Shown here: in pieces, positions 52,251 to 61,779 of the stretch
Layout: every line of letters starts with the position of its first letter
Position numbering within the stretch: the first letter of the stretch is position 1
Origin: an uncultured Collinsella sp.
GTDB lineage: Bacteria > Actinomycetota > Coriobacteriia > Coriobacteriales > Coriobacteriaceae
Length of the DNA: 64,000 nucleotides
Direction of reading: 5' to 3'
NCBI GenBank assembly: GCA_905194675.1
Contig: CAJJTG010000006.1
Coordinates: forward strand, 1 to 64,000
Translations under genes and position numbers: made by a program
Notes under the pieces: generated by a model
Database searches by the model: none
What the model was told of the DNA's origin: nothing
What the model saw: only the letters and a program-made list of their open reading frames with translations

Positions 52251-55200
52251 TTAGTTGATACGGATCTCGTCGTTTGCAGCGAGCGCCTGCATAAGGCGGG
52301 AGCGCAGGTCGTCCACGTAGCGCTCCACGTCCTCTGCGGACAAGAGACGACTCGGCTTGGCCAGATCGGCGCGGCGCACAGTCTTGATCTTGCGCCGGGG
52401 CACGAGTGCAGGCGTGGGCGCTGACGACGCAACGGCCTTGTTGGAGATCTTCTTGACCACCTCACCCGTACTCGTGACCTCGGTGGTGCGGCGCTCGTTG
52501 TCCATACGCATGCGGGCCGCATCCACAGCGTCGTACATCCCGTTGGTTGCTGCGCTGAGCCAGTTGGCCCAGTTAGTCGCGGCAACACTCAGCTCGTTGA
52601 GGCTTTGAGAACTGTGGGCACGGTTTTTGAACGACTCGTATTTGGCACCGGCGTCTGCAATGGCATCCTTGGCTTGATTGACAAAGCCCTTTTGACTCTC
52701 AGCCTGTGCCTGCAGGTCTTGCAGATCGCTCTCGATTCGGCACAAAAACTCATTGCGGCGGATGCCCAGCAGCTTTTTCATGTCGTCCTCGACGGGATCC
52801 ATAAGCGGCTGCAGGTCTTTAATGCGGCCGTAGGGCTTGGGATCTTTGAGAACCTCACGCACCTTTGCCACATTCTCAACCGCGCTGGGAATGTCATCGG
52901 AGCCATACTCGATACCCTCGGTGCGGCTCAAGAAATCCTTGGCGTGGTCAAACGCTGTTCGTTGGTTGGACTCGAAGAACTCAACCACCTTATCAAAGTC
53001 TTCCTTCGCATCGAGCAAACGCTCCTCATGCTTGGTGAACGTGGTCAAGAACGCCTCGGCCTCGTTCTGATCCTTAAGGACGTCGGCCACCTCCGAGCGC
53101 ATCTTCTCGCACTCAGCCTCGCCGGGATACGGGTAGGCCGGTTTGATGCCCGTGTAGTAGTCGCGCGCCATAGCAAGGCACGTCTCGCGCAACCCCTCAA
53201 GATGCTCCTTGAGCTCGGCCACAAGCTTATCCTCGTTGGAGGGTACGGTCTTGAGGTCAAATAGGTCGCGCATAAGCTCGCCCGTGGCGCGCAGCAAACG
53301 GTCGCTCATGCGCACGCGAAGGCGCACTTGGGCCTTATCGGCATCCTTGCGCAGGAGTGCCACCATGCGGCTGTCGTTAGCTTGGACCGTCTGGCCGCCA
53401 AACAGCACCTGCGCGCGCTGCTCCCCCACAAGTTGCGCCACCACATTGGCGATGTCGACCTCGCGCCAGCCAAAGGGCCTTTGCTGGTACTGGCGCTGGA
53501 TATCGCCCATAGTGGTATCCAGATGGCGCTGATGCTGCACTTTGAGGAAGTCCTCGACCTCTTTGAGCGCACGCGTGTTGCCCGCATCCATGCCATCGAG
53601 CCCCGTCTGGACGTTGCCCGCCAGCGTGGAGCGGATATCGGAATCACTCGTGACCGGCGCACCGATGTAGTCGGCCTTTTCAAAGACCACATCGCACAGC
53701 TGTGCCAGCACCTGCTCAAAGACCTGGGCAGGCTTGGCTGCACGCACCTCGACCATGCGGCCGTTGACGGCGCAACGCGCATGGAGCACGGCCTCGGTCA
53801 GAAGGGCGTCGGCCTCTTTCTCGCTATGGGCCGCCTCGCGCATCTTGGACTCAACGATCTGGCGCGTACTCGGCCGGAGCTCCTGAAGGTTGCGTGTCTT
53901 GGCGTACTTGCGGATCTTGGCGGCGTTGACGAGCGGGGCCCAATAATCCACCTCGTCGCTCAAGGCCACGATGGCCTTATCCACGGATTTCAATGCCAGC
54001 TCGGCATCGTCCGCACGGCCCAGATCGCTGGCCATGGTCACCACGGATAGTTCCATGCCGCCCATGTTGGATCCATGAATCGAGCCATCCACGTAGCGGT
54101 CAAACGGGAAGTCGTTGGCCCCGCGGTTGAGCTTGCGCGCGATGTAGACGCTGTCGAACAGGCGCTTTTTGATAGACTCGATCACCTGCGCGTTGTCGAT
54201 CGGGGTGCATGCGATCTCCTGCGCTATCTCCTGCTCCTCGTCGGTGAGGAAGCTATAGGTATCGCCCTGGCGTGACACGTAGTTCTCGCGCTCCAAACGG
54301 GCGAGGGATTCCTTGACGCGGTCCTTGAGGGCGCGCTTGTCCACGTCGAGGCTATCGATCATGAGGATGGAGATGTTCTCGACCGTGGCCTTGACGTAGC
54401 CGATGTAACGAATCAGGTACAGGAGCTTGAGCACCTGAACGTCGTAGGGTTCAAGGCCCTCCGCGTTCTCGGCCGCACGGACCGCGCGGTCAACCACCTG
54501 GTTGATGCCGTGCTCAAGATCTTTGGAGATAGTGTCGAAGAAGCGCCAGAACGGCACGAGCGCACCGGTCTGGTCATGCTGGATGACCTGAGCGCTCTCC
54601 TGAAATGCGCTCAGCATGGAGCGCTCGCCCGTGGACATGTGCTTGGCCTTGACACCGTGCTTGCGTACCTCGGTCATCACGTCGGGCAGGAGCTTAAACT
54701 GATAGCCCACAAACGGGTAGCTGGCCACAAAATCCTTGGAGTTGGCGTAGCCGGCAAGGTCGGAGCGCGAGCCACCCTCAAAGGTAAAGTTGTTTTTGAG
54801 CACGGCGGTGTCTTGCTCGTAGACCCGTGCAAGCATATCGGCCGCCGGCGCGGTCTTCTCGAGCACACGGCGCTGGATGACCTCGTCCACGCTGGAGCTG
54901 GAAAGCGAAAGGCGGGTATTGAAGCGGCCCTGGATCTTTGAAAAGTCGTTGCCCACGGGCAGGCTCAGGTTGTCGATGGCCTCCTGGCTCGTGACCATCA
55001 CCCACACGCGGCCACCGCAGGCGGCACCCAGCTCCTCGACGATGGTCTGAAGGCTCAGCATAAGGCTTGGGTCCTGGTCGTTTGTAATAAACTGACCCAC
55101 CTCGTCGACCATAAAGAGCAAACGGAAGTTGCCGCCGTGGGCCGCTGCCTGAGCGTCCACGTAGTCCTTGACCTTTTTGGCAAAGACATCAGGGGCCAAA

Positions 55201-55913
55201 ACCTCGTCCTCAGAACCCTCGAGCCAGTTCCATGCGGCCTTTTCGCTCATGCCGAGCACGCTCTGCAGCACCTCGACGACGTCGTCCTCAAAGTAGCTGT
55301 AGGTGTCGCGGGCCTGGAGCCAGGACTCGCCGTTGACGCGCTCAAAGGCCTCGCGGAACTCCTGGGTCTTGCCCAGGGAATCGATGTAGTCCTCGAGCTT
55401 TGCAAGCTTGAGGTCCTCGCCGTAGAAGCCGCGCGCCTCGTAGAACATGCGCTCAAAGCCGCGAAGCAGCGCCGTGGGAGCCGTATCGCCCTGCTTCCAC
55501 TGGCCCGCCTTGCTATCGATGTTAAAGAGGATGGCCTGCGTGGGCACCGAGCAGGCGCGCTCCATGGCAGCCGCGACCATGGGGTCGACGATCTTGCCGT
55601 CAAAGTAGCGGATAGCGCTCTTACCGCCGATCTGGCGATTCTCGAGCAGGTAGCTCAGCATCTTGAGGAAGTGCGATTTACCGAAACCGAAGAAGCCACT
55701 GATCCACACGCCGATCTTGTCGGTGCGCGCATCGATGGCATCGCCGTAGGCCTTGAAGAACGTGGCAAAGTGCCTCTGCAACTCGCGCGTCACCACGTAC
55801 TCGTCAAGCTCCTGGCGGATGGACCCATCTTTTGAATCCTGGACCTTGACCACGCCGTTGATGGAGCGGTTGATGTCTTTTGCAAAGAGGTCGTGAATGA
55901 TCGTGTTGTCCAT
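52251..55913 (-). CDS. brxC: BREX P-loop ATPase BrxC
   Basis: The protein has 1220 residues. The N-terminus NTIIHDLFAKDINRSINGVV is typical, followed by Walker A WISGFFGFGKSHFLKML near residue 75 and LLFMVDEVGQFI as Walker B. A long helical remainder has many charged coiled-coil stretches. BrxC is an ORC/Cdc6-like ATPase required for exclusion. ATG 55913 has AAAGGAG upstream, and the extension to 55967 is rejected for lack of such a site. Position and direction fit the BREX operon. Confidence 0.93.
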   Translation of the reverse strand: MDNTIIHDLFAKDINRSINGVVKVQDSKDGSIRQELDEYVVTRELQRHFATFFKAYGDAIDARTDKIGVWISGFFGFGKSHFLKMLSYLLENRQIGGKSAIRYFDGKIVDPMVAAAMERACSVPTQAILFNIDSKAGQWKQGDTAPTALLRGFERMFYEARGFYGEDLKLAKLEDYIDSLGKTQEFREAFERVNGESWLQARDTYSYFEDDVVEVLQSVLGMSEKAAWNWLEGSEDEVLAPDVFAKKVKDYVDAQAAAHGGNFRLLFMVDEVGQFITNDQDPSLMLSLQTIVEELGAACGGRVWVMVTSQEAIDNLSLPVGNDFSKIQGRFNTRLSLSSSSVDEVIQRRVLEKTAPAADMLARVYEQDTAVLKNNFTFEGGSRSDLAGYANSKDFVASYPFVGYQFKLLPDVMTEVRKHGVKAKHMSTGERSMLSAFQESAQVIQHDQTGALVPFWRFFDTISKDLEHGINQVVDRAVRAAENAEGLEPYDVQVLKLLYLIRYIGYVKATVENISILMIDSLDVDKRALKDRVKESLARLERENYVSRQGDTYSFLTDEEQEIAQEIACTPIDNAQVIESIKKRLFDSVYIARKLNRGANDFPFDRYVDGSIHGSNMGGMELSVVTMASDLGRADDAELALKSVDKAIVALSDEVDYWAPLVNAAKIRKYAKTRNLQELRPSTRQIVESKMREAAHSEKEADALLTEAVLHARCAVNGRMVEVRAAKPAQVFEQVLAQLCDVVFEKADYIGAPVTSDSDIRSTLAGNVQTGLDGMDAGNTRALKEVEDFLKVQHQRHLDTTMGDIQRQYQQRPFGWREVDIANVVAQLVGEQRAQVLFGGQTVQANDSRMVALLRKDADKAQVRLRVRMSDRLLRATGELMRDLFDLKTVPSNEDKLVAELKEHLEGLRETCLAMARDYYTGIKPAYPYPGEAECEKMRSEVADVLKDQNEAEAFLTTFTKHEERLLDAKEDFDKVVEFFESNQRTAFDHAKDFLSRTEGIEYGSDDIPSAVENVAKVREVLKDPKPYGRIKDLQPLMDPVEDDMKKLLGIRRNEFLCRIESDLQDLQAQAESQKGFVNQAKDAIADAGAKYESFKNRAHSSQSLNELSVAATNWANWLSAATNGMYDAVDAARMRMDNERRTTEVTSTGEVVKKISNKAVASSAPTPALVPRRKIKTVRRADLAKPSRLLSAEDVERYVDDLRSRLMQALAANDEIRIN

Positions 55914-55991
55914 GGGTGCTCCTTTGGGTTTGGGAACGTTATGGCAAAGGGTTGTTACCGGCGGCAAGGACTTGCCTGCGGGGAGCCGTGC

Positions 55992-56684
55992 TTACGAGAT
56001 ATCGATGGCGCGGTAGTAGTTGTCGGCCGGCAGACGGTTAAAGAGCTGGAAAGAAGAGCCGTTGAAACTGCCCGGATAGGCGGCGACCACAGGCACCTCA
56101 TCAAAATCCGCAAGCATGCAGTGGAGAAGCGTGTGCATGCGAAAGAACGGGAAGACCTCGCCCGCGCCGGTGAGGAGAACGACGTCTCCAGGCGCGTGCG
56201 GCTCGGTCTGCTCAAGGATGTACGCGGCGACTTTCTCGGGCGAGGCGAACTTGGCCACGTCCTCGAGCACGCGCTGGGTACCGCGGCGCTCCTCTTGGTG
56301 CGGGATAGCCTTAAGGACACGGCGCTTTTCGAGAATTGCCAGCACGGCGTCGTAAAGGTTCACGACCTTGAGCGTGCACGGAAGCTTGTCGGCCTCGGCA
56401 TCGCGTGAAAGGGCGTCAAATAATGCACGCGCCTCAAACTCCAGCGCGGGGTCATAGCAAAAGGTGTGGAAGCCGATCTCATTGCCTATGCCCTTGTTGG
56501 CCAAAAAGTCCTCGCTGCACAGGCACTCGCGCAGAAGCTGCGCGCGGCGCTCAAATTCCTGACGGGCGTGCTCGGAGCGGACATGCGCCGCCACGACGCT
56601 CTTACGGGAATGGATGCCGATATTGGTGGTGAGATCGGTCGCCGGGGTGATAGCAGGTTCGGCGGCACTGTTGACGGGAGCCAC
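55992..56684 (-). CDS. brxB: BREX protein BrxB (DUF1788)
   Basis: The protein has 230 residues. The segments RAQLLRECLCSEDFLANKGIGN, ILEKRRVLKAIPHQEERRGTQRVLED and VVLLTGAGEVFPFFRMHTLLH identify the DUF1788 family. The start is GTG at 56684, one base after the brxA stop codon, so translation is probably coupled. Its exact role in BREX is unknown. Confidence 0.9.
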   Translation of the reverse strand: MAPVNSAAEPAITPATDLTTNIGIHSRKSVVAAHVRSEHARQEFERRAQLLRECLCSEDFLANKGIGNEIGFHTFCYDPALEFEARALFDALSRDAEADKLPCTLKVVNLYDAVLAILEKRRVLKAIPHQEERRGTQRVLEDVAKFASPEKVAAYILEQTEPHAPGDVVLLTGAGEVFPFFRMHTLLHCMLADFDEVPVVAAYPGSFNGSSFQLFNRLPADNYYRAIDIS

Positions 56685-56685
56685 G

Positions 56686-57336
56686 CTACATCACCACCCT
56701 GCCGGTAAGGGCCGCGATTAGCGACTGCTCGCCCAGCTGAACCAAGGCTCGCTCGACATCGGAATCGAGGAAGAGTGGTGACAGGCGCTCGGACTCCGGA
56801 CCCATACCCTCGCCGATAAGGCCGGCATGGCGGAGCGTCTGGCGGAGCGAGCCCTTAATACGCTTGACCGTGGCCTCAGTCCAGCGGGCAGCGTCCGGAT
56901 ACTCCGTGGTAAAGCGCGTCATAAAGGCGTTGAGGTCAACCGCCGTAAAGGCATAATCAAAGTTTTGAAGGCGCTCCCCCACCTCAACGAGCACGAGCTC
57001 GCGCACGATATCGTAGCGGCAGATCATGCTGTAGAAGATGGCCTGGTCTGCCTGCGTGGGGGCACCGGATGCCATGAGGCTGGTTAGGGATGACGCAGCC
57101 TCGACGGCGGTATTGGGGTCGATGCCGCGCGCGGCGCATACGGCGTCCGTGGGCACCATGGCGTCGAGGCGGCGAAGGCACACGGTTGCGCGGTTGGCGA
57201 CCATGCGCTCCGTGGGATATTGAAAGAGGTTCTCGCTCTTTACGCGTACAATGACCCGCTCGTCGCTTGTGCCCTGCATACGCAGGGCAGCGACGATGCG
57301 CATCTCATGCGGGAGGAATTGCTCGCGGGTGAGCAC
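56686..57336 (-). CDS. brxA: BREX protein BrxA (DUF1819)
   Basis: The protein has 216 residues. The sequence (MVANRATVCLRRLDAMVP; IVRELVLVEVGERLQNFDYAFTAVDL; LRHAGLIGEG) fits DUF1819, a small helical protein that binds DNA in related systems. The start is uncertain. GTG at 57336 is the last G of a G10 tract, which would place the G run where a ribosome site should be; ATG at 57303 is the alternative. First gene of the operon. Confidence 0.88.
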   Translation of the reverse strand: MLTREQFLPHEMRIVAALRMQGTSDERVIVRVKSENLFQYPTERMVANRATVCLRRLDAMVPTDAVCAARGIDPNTAVEAASSLTSLMASGAPTQADQAIFYSMICRYDIVRELVLVEVGERLQNFDYAFTAVDLNAFMTRFTTEYPDAARWTEATVKRIKGSLRQTLRHAGLIGEGMGPESERLSPLFLDSDVERALVQLGEQSLIAALTGRVVM

Positions 57337-57345
57337 CCCCCCCCC
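57336..57345 (-). promoter_or_regulatory. G10 homopolymer at the brxA start
   Basis: Ten C on the plus strand, ten G on the coding strand, directly before and into the GTG start codon. A change in tract length would alter the ribosome site or reading frame, as in phase-variable genes. Confidence 0.75.
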
Positions 57346-57387
57346 GAACGCTTTTTGTGGTTACATCCACAGTACACGCTCCAAGGG

Positions 57388-57393
57388 TGTCAA
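57388..57393 (-). promoter_or_regulatory. -35 box of the BREX operon promoter
   Basis: A consensus TTGACA on the minus strand. A poor -10 (GTGGAT) follows 17 bp on. Two TGTCA direct repeats (57388 and 57399) may bind a regulator. The remaining gap to 57677 is AT-rich and shows no gene. Confidence 0.5.
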
Positions 57394-57677
57394 AGGCTGT
57401 CACAAGTGCGCCGCAACCCGGCAGGCAGGCGCGGCGCACATGACAATAATCATACCTGTTGGTAAAAAAGTTACCACGCCCAGAGTGTCAAATGTTGAGC
57501 AACAAAATTTAATCCGGTTAACGGTCATTTTCGCAGCTTAGAAACTTTAACGAGGCCGCCCCAAATCACACTTGCCAGACAACCGCGCTTACGAATGCAG
57601 GCACGTACACGCCCAACATCACCCTCCGCTATATTCAACATAGAGTTATACATATGCTTCTATGTAAGGAGTTTCAT

Positions 57678-57851
57678 ATGCCTGTCGTAAAGTCTATTTC
57701 TGATCAGACGCGCGCACTAACTACCATTCAGGAACGCGAAGATCACATTCAACGTGCCATCACACGTGGCTACGACGACCTCGCTAACGGCCGCATTCGC
57801 CCCTGGAAACAGGCGAAGGCCGAGGCGGATCGGATGCGAGCCTCGAGATGA
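57678..57851 (+). CDS. Orphan antitoxin-like small protein
   Basis: The protein has 57 residues. The basic helical pattern (ALTTIQEREDHIQRAITRGYDDLANGRIRPWKQAKAEADRMR) resembles C-terminal toxin-binding parts of ParD- or RelB-like antitoxins. TAAGGAG precedes the ATG. No toxin gene follows: the next gene is serC, 131 bp on. It may be a solitary remnant. Low family confidence. Confidence 0.5.
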   Translation: MPVVKSISDQTRALTTIQEREDHIQRAITRGYDDLANGRIRPWKQAKAEADRMRASR

Positions 57852-57982
57852 TCCCTCCCCCATGTAACCATCCTGTAAATCATAGCGGCGCAGTCGAGTT
57901 TTACCGTGATGCGGTCGCGCCGGGCGCTCCACTGTGCTAAAGTATCCCGAACGTTCAAACGACTACGAAGGGGACCTAGAAG

Positions 57983-59107
57983 ATGGCACGTGTGCACAAC
58001 TTCTCAGCTGGCCCGGCCGCACTGCCCACAAGCGTGCTCGCCGAGATTGCCGACGAGATGATGGACTACCGCGGTTGCGGCATGTCCGTGCTCGAGATGA
58101 GCCATCGATCTAGCATGTACCAGCAGATCATCGACGACGCCGAGGCAACCCTGCGTCGCCTGCTGAGCATCCCCGACAACTACCGCGTCCTGTTTTTGCA
58201 GGGCGGCGCCACGCTGCAGTTTGCGGGCATCCCCATGAACCTTATGCGCCGCGGCCGCGCCGGCTACATCGTGACCGGCAACTTTGCCAACAAGGCGTAC
58301 AAAGAGGCCGCCAAGTACGGTGAGGCCGTGCTGCTCGCGAGCTCCGAGGACACCAACTTCGACCGCATTCCCTACATGGCCGACGTCAACGCACGCATTG
58401 CCGCCGAGGCCGCGGGCGACGGGCTCGACTACGTCTACATCTGCCAGAACAACACCATCTTTGGCACCATGTACCACGAGCTGCCCAACTGCGGCGATGC
58501 GCCGCTGGTCGCCGATGTCTCGAGCTGCTTTCTGTCGCAGCCGCTCGACGTTGAGCGCTACGGGCTCATCTACGCCGGCGCGCAGAAAAACGCCGGCGCC
58601 GCGGGCGTGACCGTGGTCATCGTGCGCGACGACCTTATCGCCGAAGGCCCGGCCTATGCGCAGACGCCGCAGTACATGGACCTTAAGACCCAGGCCGCCA
58701 AGGGCTCCATGCTCAACACGCCCAACACCTTTGGCATCTACGTGTGCGGCAAGGTGTTCCATTGGGTGGAGCAGACCGGCGGACTTGCCGCCATGGCCGA
58801 GCGCAACTGGGCCAAGGCCAACCTGCTCTACGACCTGCTCGAGCACAGTGTGCTGTTCCATGGCACCACACAGGCCGACAGCCGCTCCATCGCCAACGTC
58901 ACCTTCCGCACCGGCGACGCCGAACTCGACGCGGCCTTTGTCGCAGGCGCGGCCGAGCACCAGATTCAAAACGTCAAGGGCCATCGCTTGGTGGGCGGCA
59001 TGCGCGCCAGCGTTTACAACGCCGTAACCATGGAAGACGTGCAGGCACTGGCCTCGTACATGAAGGACTTCGAAGCGCAGCATAGTTTGAGTCCGCGATC
59101 TAACTAG
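57983..59107 (+). CDS. serC: Phosphoserine aminotransferase
   Basis: The 374-residue enzyme forms phosphoserine from phosphohydroxypyruvate. Visible are VHNFSAGPAALPTSVL, MSHRSSMYQQIIDDAE, LQGGATLQFAGIPMNL and the lysine for PLP in YAGAQKNAGAAGVTVVI. The C-terminus with KGHRLVGGMRASVYNA is complete. serA follows after 71 bp in the same direction. GAAGGGG lies upstream of the ATG. Confidence 0.95.
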   Translation: MARVHNFSAGPAALPTSVLAEIADEMMDYRGCGMSVLEMSHRSSMYQQIIDDAEATLRRLLSIPDNYRVLFLQGGATLQFAGIPMNLMRRGRAGYIVTGNFANKAYKEAAKYGEAVLLASSEDTNFDRIPYMADVNARIAAEAAGDGLDYVYICQNNTIFGTMYHELPNCGDAPLVADVSSCFLSQPLDVERYGLIYAGAQKNAGAAGVTVVIVRDDLIAEGPAYAQTPQYMDLKTQAAKGSMLNTPNTFGIYVCGKVFHWVEQTGGLAAMAERNWAKANLLYDLLEHSVLFHGTTQADSRSIANVTFRTGDAELDAAFVAGAAEHQIQNVKGHRLVGGMRASVYNAVTMEDVQALASYMKDFEAQHSLSPRSN

Positions 59108-59178
59108 CCCGCAACGCGCGGGCCGACCAGCCATCTCAGACCACCCTGTATAGATCAAAACCTGCTAAGGAGTTTTCC

Positions 59179-60342
59179 ATGCGCAAGATCAAAACCATCG
59201 ACGACATCACCAAAGACGGCAAAGTCGAGTTTGGCGAGGGCTACGAGTTTGTAAGCACCGCCGAGGAGGCCGACGCCATCCTGATGCGCTCGACCGACCT
59301 GCACGGCTACGAACTGCCCGAGGGCATTCGCGCCATCGCCCGCTGCGGTGCCGGCGTCAACAATATCCCCGTCGAGGAGTATGCCAAGAAGGGCGTCGTC
59401 GTCTTTAACTCCCCCGGCGCCAACAGCAACGCCGTCAAGGAGCTCGTCCTGGGCATGTTGGTGCTCTCGAGCCGCGGCGTGGTGCAATCGATGAACTGGG
59501 TGCGTGACAACGCCGACGACCCCGAGATTCAGGTCGATGCCGAAAAGGCCAAGAAGGCCTTTGTGGGCCGCGAGCTCAAGGGCAAGCGCATCGGCGTCAT
59601 CGGCCTGGGCAACGTGGGCTCCAAGGTCGCCAACGCCTGTGTCGACCTGGGCATGGACGTCTACGGCTACGACCCGTTCATTTCCGTCGAGCACGCATGG
59701 GTGCTGAGTCGCGAGGTGCAGCGCGTGGGCACGCTCGAGGACCTCTGCCGCGGCTGCGACTACCTCACCGTGCACGTGCCCAGCAAGGCCGATACCATCG
59801 GCATGATCAGCACCGAGCAGATCGACCTGCTGGCGCCCGACGCCGTGCTCATCAACTACGCGCGCGAAACCATCATTGACGAGGACGCCGTCGACGCTGC
59901 CCTGCGCGAGGGCAAGCTCAGCTGGTTTAGCTGCGACTTTGCCACGCCCAAGACCGTCAAGATGCCCAACACGTTTATCACCACGCATTCGGGCGCCGGC
60001 ACCGGCGAGGCCGAGGCCAACTGCGCCGACATGGCCATCAGCGAGCTCAAAGATTACCTGGAAAACGGCAACATCGCGCACAGCGTCAACTACCCCGCCT
60101 GCAGCATGGGCAAGGCGCGCGCCGCAAGCCGCATTGCTTGCCTGCATGCCAACGTGCCCAACATGATCGGCCAGATCACGGCCATTCTCGCCAAGGACAA
60201 CGCCAACGTGCAGCGCATGACCAACGAATCCGCCGGCGAGAACGCCTACACCATGTTCGACACCGACGAGCACCTGGACAGCAGCACCATCGAGGCGCTC
60301 AAGCAGATTCCGTCGATGTATCGCGTGCGCGTGATCAAGTAG
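59179..60342 (+). CDS. serA: D-3-phosphoglycerate dehydrogenase
   Basis: The 387-residue enzyme starts serine synthesis. It has RCGAGVNNIPVEEYAKKGV, the NAD site VIGLGNVGSKVANACVDLG, VHVPSKADTIGMIS, NYARETIIDEDAV and the His region FITTHSGAGTGEAEAN. A C-terminal ACT-type domain (ITAILAKDNANVQRM) may bind serine. This is the short form. TAAGGAG precedes the ATG. It forms an operon with serC and ends at a terminator. Confidence 0.93.
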   Translation: MRKIKTIDDITKDGKVEFGEGYEFVSTAEEADAILMRSTDLHGYELPEGIRAIARCGAGVNNIPVEEYAKKGVVVFNSPGANSNAVKELVLGMLVLSSRGVVQSMNWVRDNADDPEIQVDAEKAKKAFVGRELKGKRIGVIGLGNVGSKVANACVDLGMDVYGYDPFISVEHAWVLSREVQRVGTLEDLCRGCDYLTVHVPSKADTIGMISTEQIDLLAPDAVLINYARETIIDEDAVDAALREGKLSWFSCDFATPKTVKMPNTFITTHSGAGTGEAEANCADMAISELKDYLENGNIAHSVNYPACSMGKARAASRIACLHANVPNMIGQITAILAKDNANVQRMTNESAGENAYTMFDTDEHLDSSTIEALKQIPSMYRVRVIK

Positions 60343-60403
60343 CGCCGGCTGATCTGACGGGCAGTTCCCCATGTGGCCTATCCGTCACTGACATTGGATG
60401 CCC

Positions 60404-60442
60404 GCGGGGGCGCCTTTCGCACGAGAGGCGCCCCCGTTTTTG
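60404..60442 (+). terminator. Terminator of serC-serA
   Basis: CGGGGGCGCC and GGCGCCCCCG (10 bp, perfect) are followed by TTTTTG. Confidence 0.92.
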
Positions 60443-60519
60443 TGAGCACTCCATTAAATGCACCGCGCCGCTTCTTGGCATACAATCTGTATGTTGACCT
60501 AACTATCTGTGAGGTGCCT

Positions 60520-61740
60520 ATGGTTGATACAGATTTTGCTTGGCGGCTTACGCAAGGACTCGTGCGAATCGACAGTTCCGACCCAGGTGCGTATGAGGGC
60601 GAGATTGAGCGCTATATCAAAGCGTTGATTGAGGAACGGTTGGCGCAGCTGAGCCATCCGGTGCTCCATGCCGTGCAGGTTGAGGAACTCGAGGTGCTCC
60701 CCGGACGCCGCAACCTTATGATTACCATACCGGGCGTGAGCGACGAGCCGCGGCTGGTCTATATCTGCCACATGGATACCGTCACCTTGGGCGACGGCTG
60801 GGATACAGGCATTCCGCCGCTCGGAGCAATCGTGCGTGACGATAAACTCTATGGCCGCGGTGCCTGCGATATGAAGGGTGGCCTGGCCTGCGCCATTTCC
60901 GCACTGTTCCATACGCTCGAGCGCATGACGGCAAGCGGTGAGCTGCCCCGACGTGGCTTTTCGCTCATCTGCTCGGTCGACGAGGAAGACTTTATGCGTG
61001 GCTCCGAGGCGGCCATTGATGCCGGCTGGGTCGGTTCGCGCGAATGGGTGCTGGACACCGAGCCCACCGACGGACAGATCCAGGTGGCGCACAAGGGGCG
61101 CACATGGTTCGAGATTGAGATGGCAGGCGTCACGGCGCACGCGAGCCAGCCTTGGAAGGGCGCCGACGCCGTCGCCGCCATGGCAGAGGTCGTCTGCGCG
61201 TTGCGCCGCGCGTTCATGGCGCTGCCCGTACACGATGAGCTGGGGCCATCGACCATCACGTTTGGACAGATCGAGGGCGGCTACCGCCCCTATGTCGTGC
61301 CCGACCATGCCAAGGTCTGGGTCGATATGCGCCTGGCCCCGCCGACTGATACGGCCGCCGCGACGCGCATGGTAGAGCAGGCCATCGCCGGCGCCGAAGC
61401 CGCGGTCCCCGGCTGCCATGGAAGCTATACCGTGACAGGCGACCGCCCCGCCATCGAGCGCGATCCAAGCTCTCCTCTTCTGGCTGCACTCAAGCGTGCC
61501 GCCGATGACGTGACGGGCACAGACACGACCGTCGGCTTCTTTACCGGCTACACCGACACTGCCGTCATTGCCGGCAAGACAGGCAACCGCAATTGTATGA
61601 GCTACGGCCCCGGCTCGTTGGCGCTCGCGCACAAGCCCAACGAGTATGTGCCCCATGCCGATATCGTTCGCTGCCAAAACGTGCTCATCGCGCTTGCCGA
61701 TAACACGCTCTGGGACGCAAGCGGCCAAGTTGGGGCATAA
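60520..61740 (+). CDS. M20 family metallopeptidase (ArgE/DapE-like)
   Basis: The protein has 406 residues. Metal-site motifs: YICHMDTVTLGDGW (first His and Asp), GRGACDMKGGLA, CSVDEEDFMRGSEA with the Glu pair, and EPTDG. A dimerisation domain follows (KGRTWFEIEMAGVTAHASQPW). The substrate, an N-acyl amino acid or a peptide, cannot be told. ATG 60520 follows GAGGT; the longer frame to 60373 crosses the serA terminator. It is 40 bp ahead of the DUF1015-like gene. Confidence 0.87.
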   Translation: MVDTDFAWRLTQGLVRIDSSDPGAYEGEIERYIKALIEERLAQLSHPVLHAVQVEELEVLPGRRNLMITIPGVSDEPRLVYICHMDTVTLGDGWDTGIPPLGAIVRDDKLYGRGACDMKGGLACAISALFHTLERMTASGELPRRGFSLICSVDEEDFMRGSEAAIDAGWVGSREWVLDTEPTDGQIQVAHKGRTWFEIEMAGVTAHASQPWKGADAVAAMAEVVCALRRAFMALPVHDELGPSTITFGQIEGGYRPYVVPDHAKVWVDMRLAPPTDTAAATRMVEQAIAGAEAAVPGCHGSYTVTGDRPAIERDPSSPLLAALKRAADDVTGTDTTVGFFTGYTDTAVIAGKTGNRNCMSYGPGSLALAHKPNEYVPHADIVRCQNVLIALADNTLWDASGQVGA

Positions 61741-61779
61741 TAAGCCGCGAACAAACCGACTCGCGCGTTAGGACCGCCC

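Noticed and set aside
52251..55913. Alternative reading of the island as a DISARM or Pgl system
   Set aside because: The gene order brxA-brxB-brxC-pglX-pglZ-brxL with both small proteins and BrxL fits type I BREX and not DISARM or Pgl with a kinase.
57336..57345. G10 tract as a mere sequencing error
   Set aside because: It cannot be excluded, but the brxA frame is intact downstream and the tract lies in front of the coding part, so no error is needed to explain the gene. It is kept as a finding to be verified in reads.
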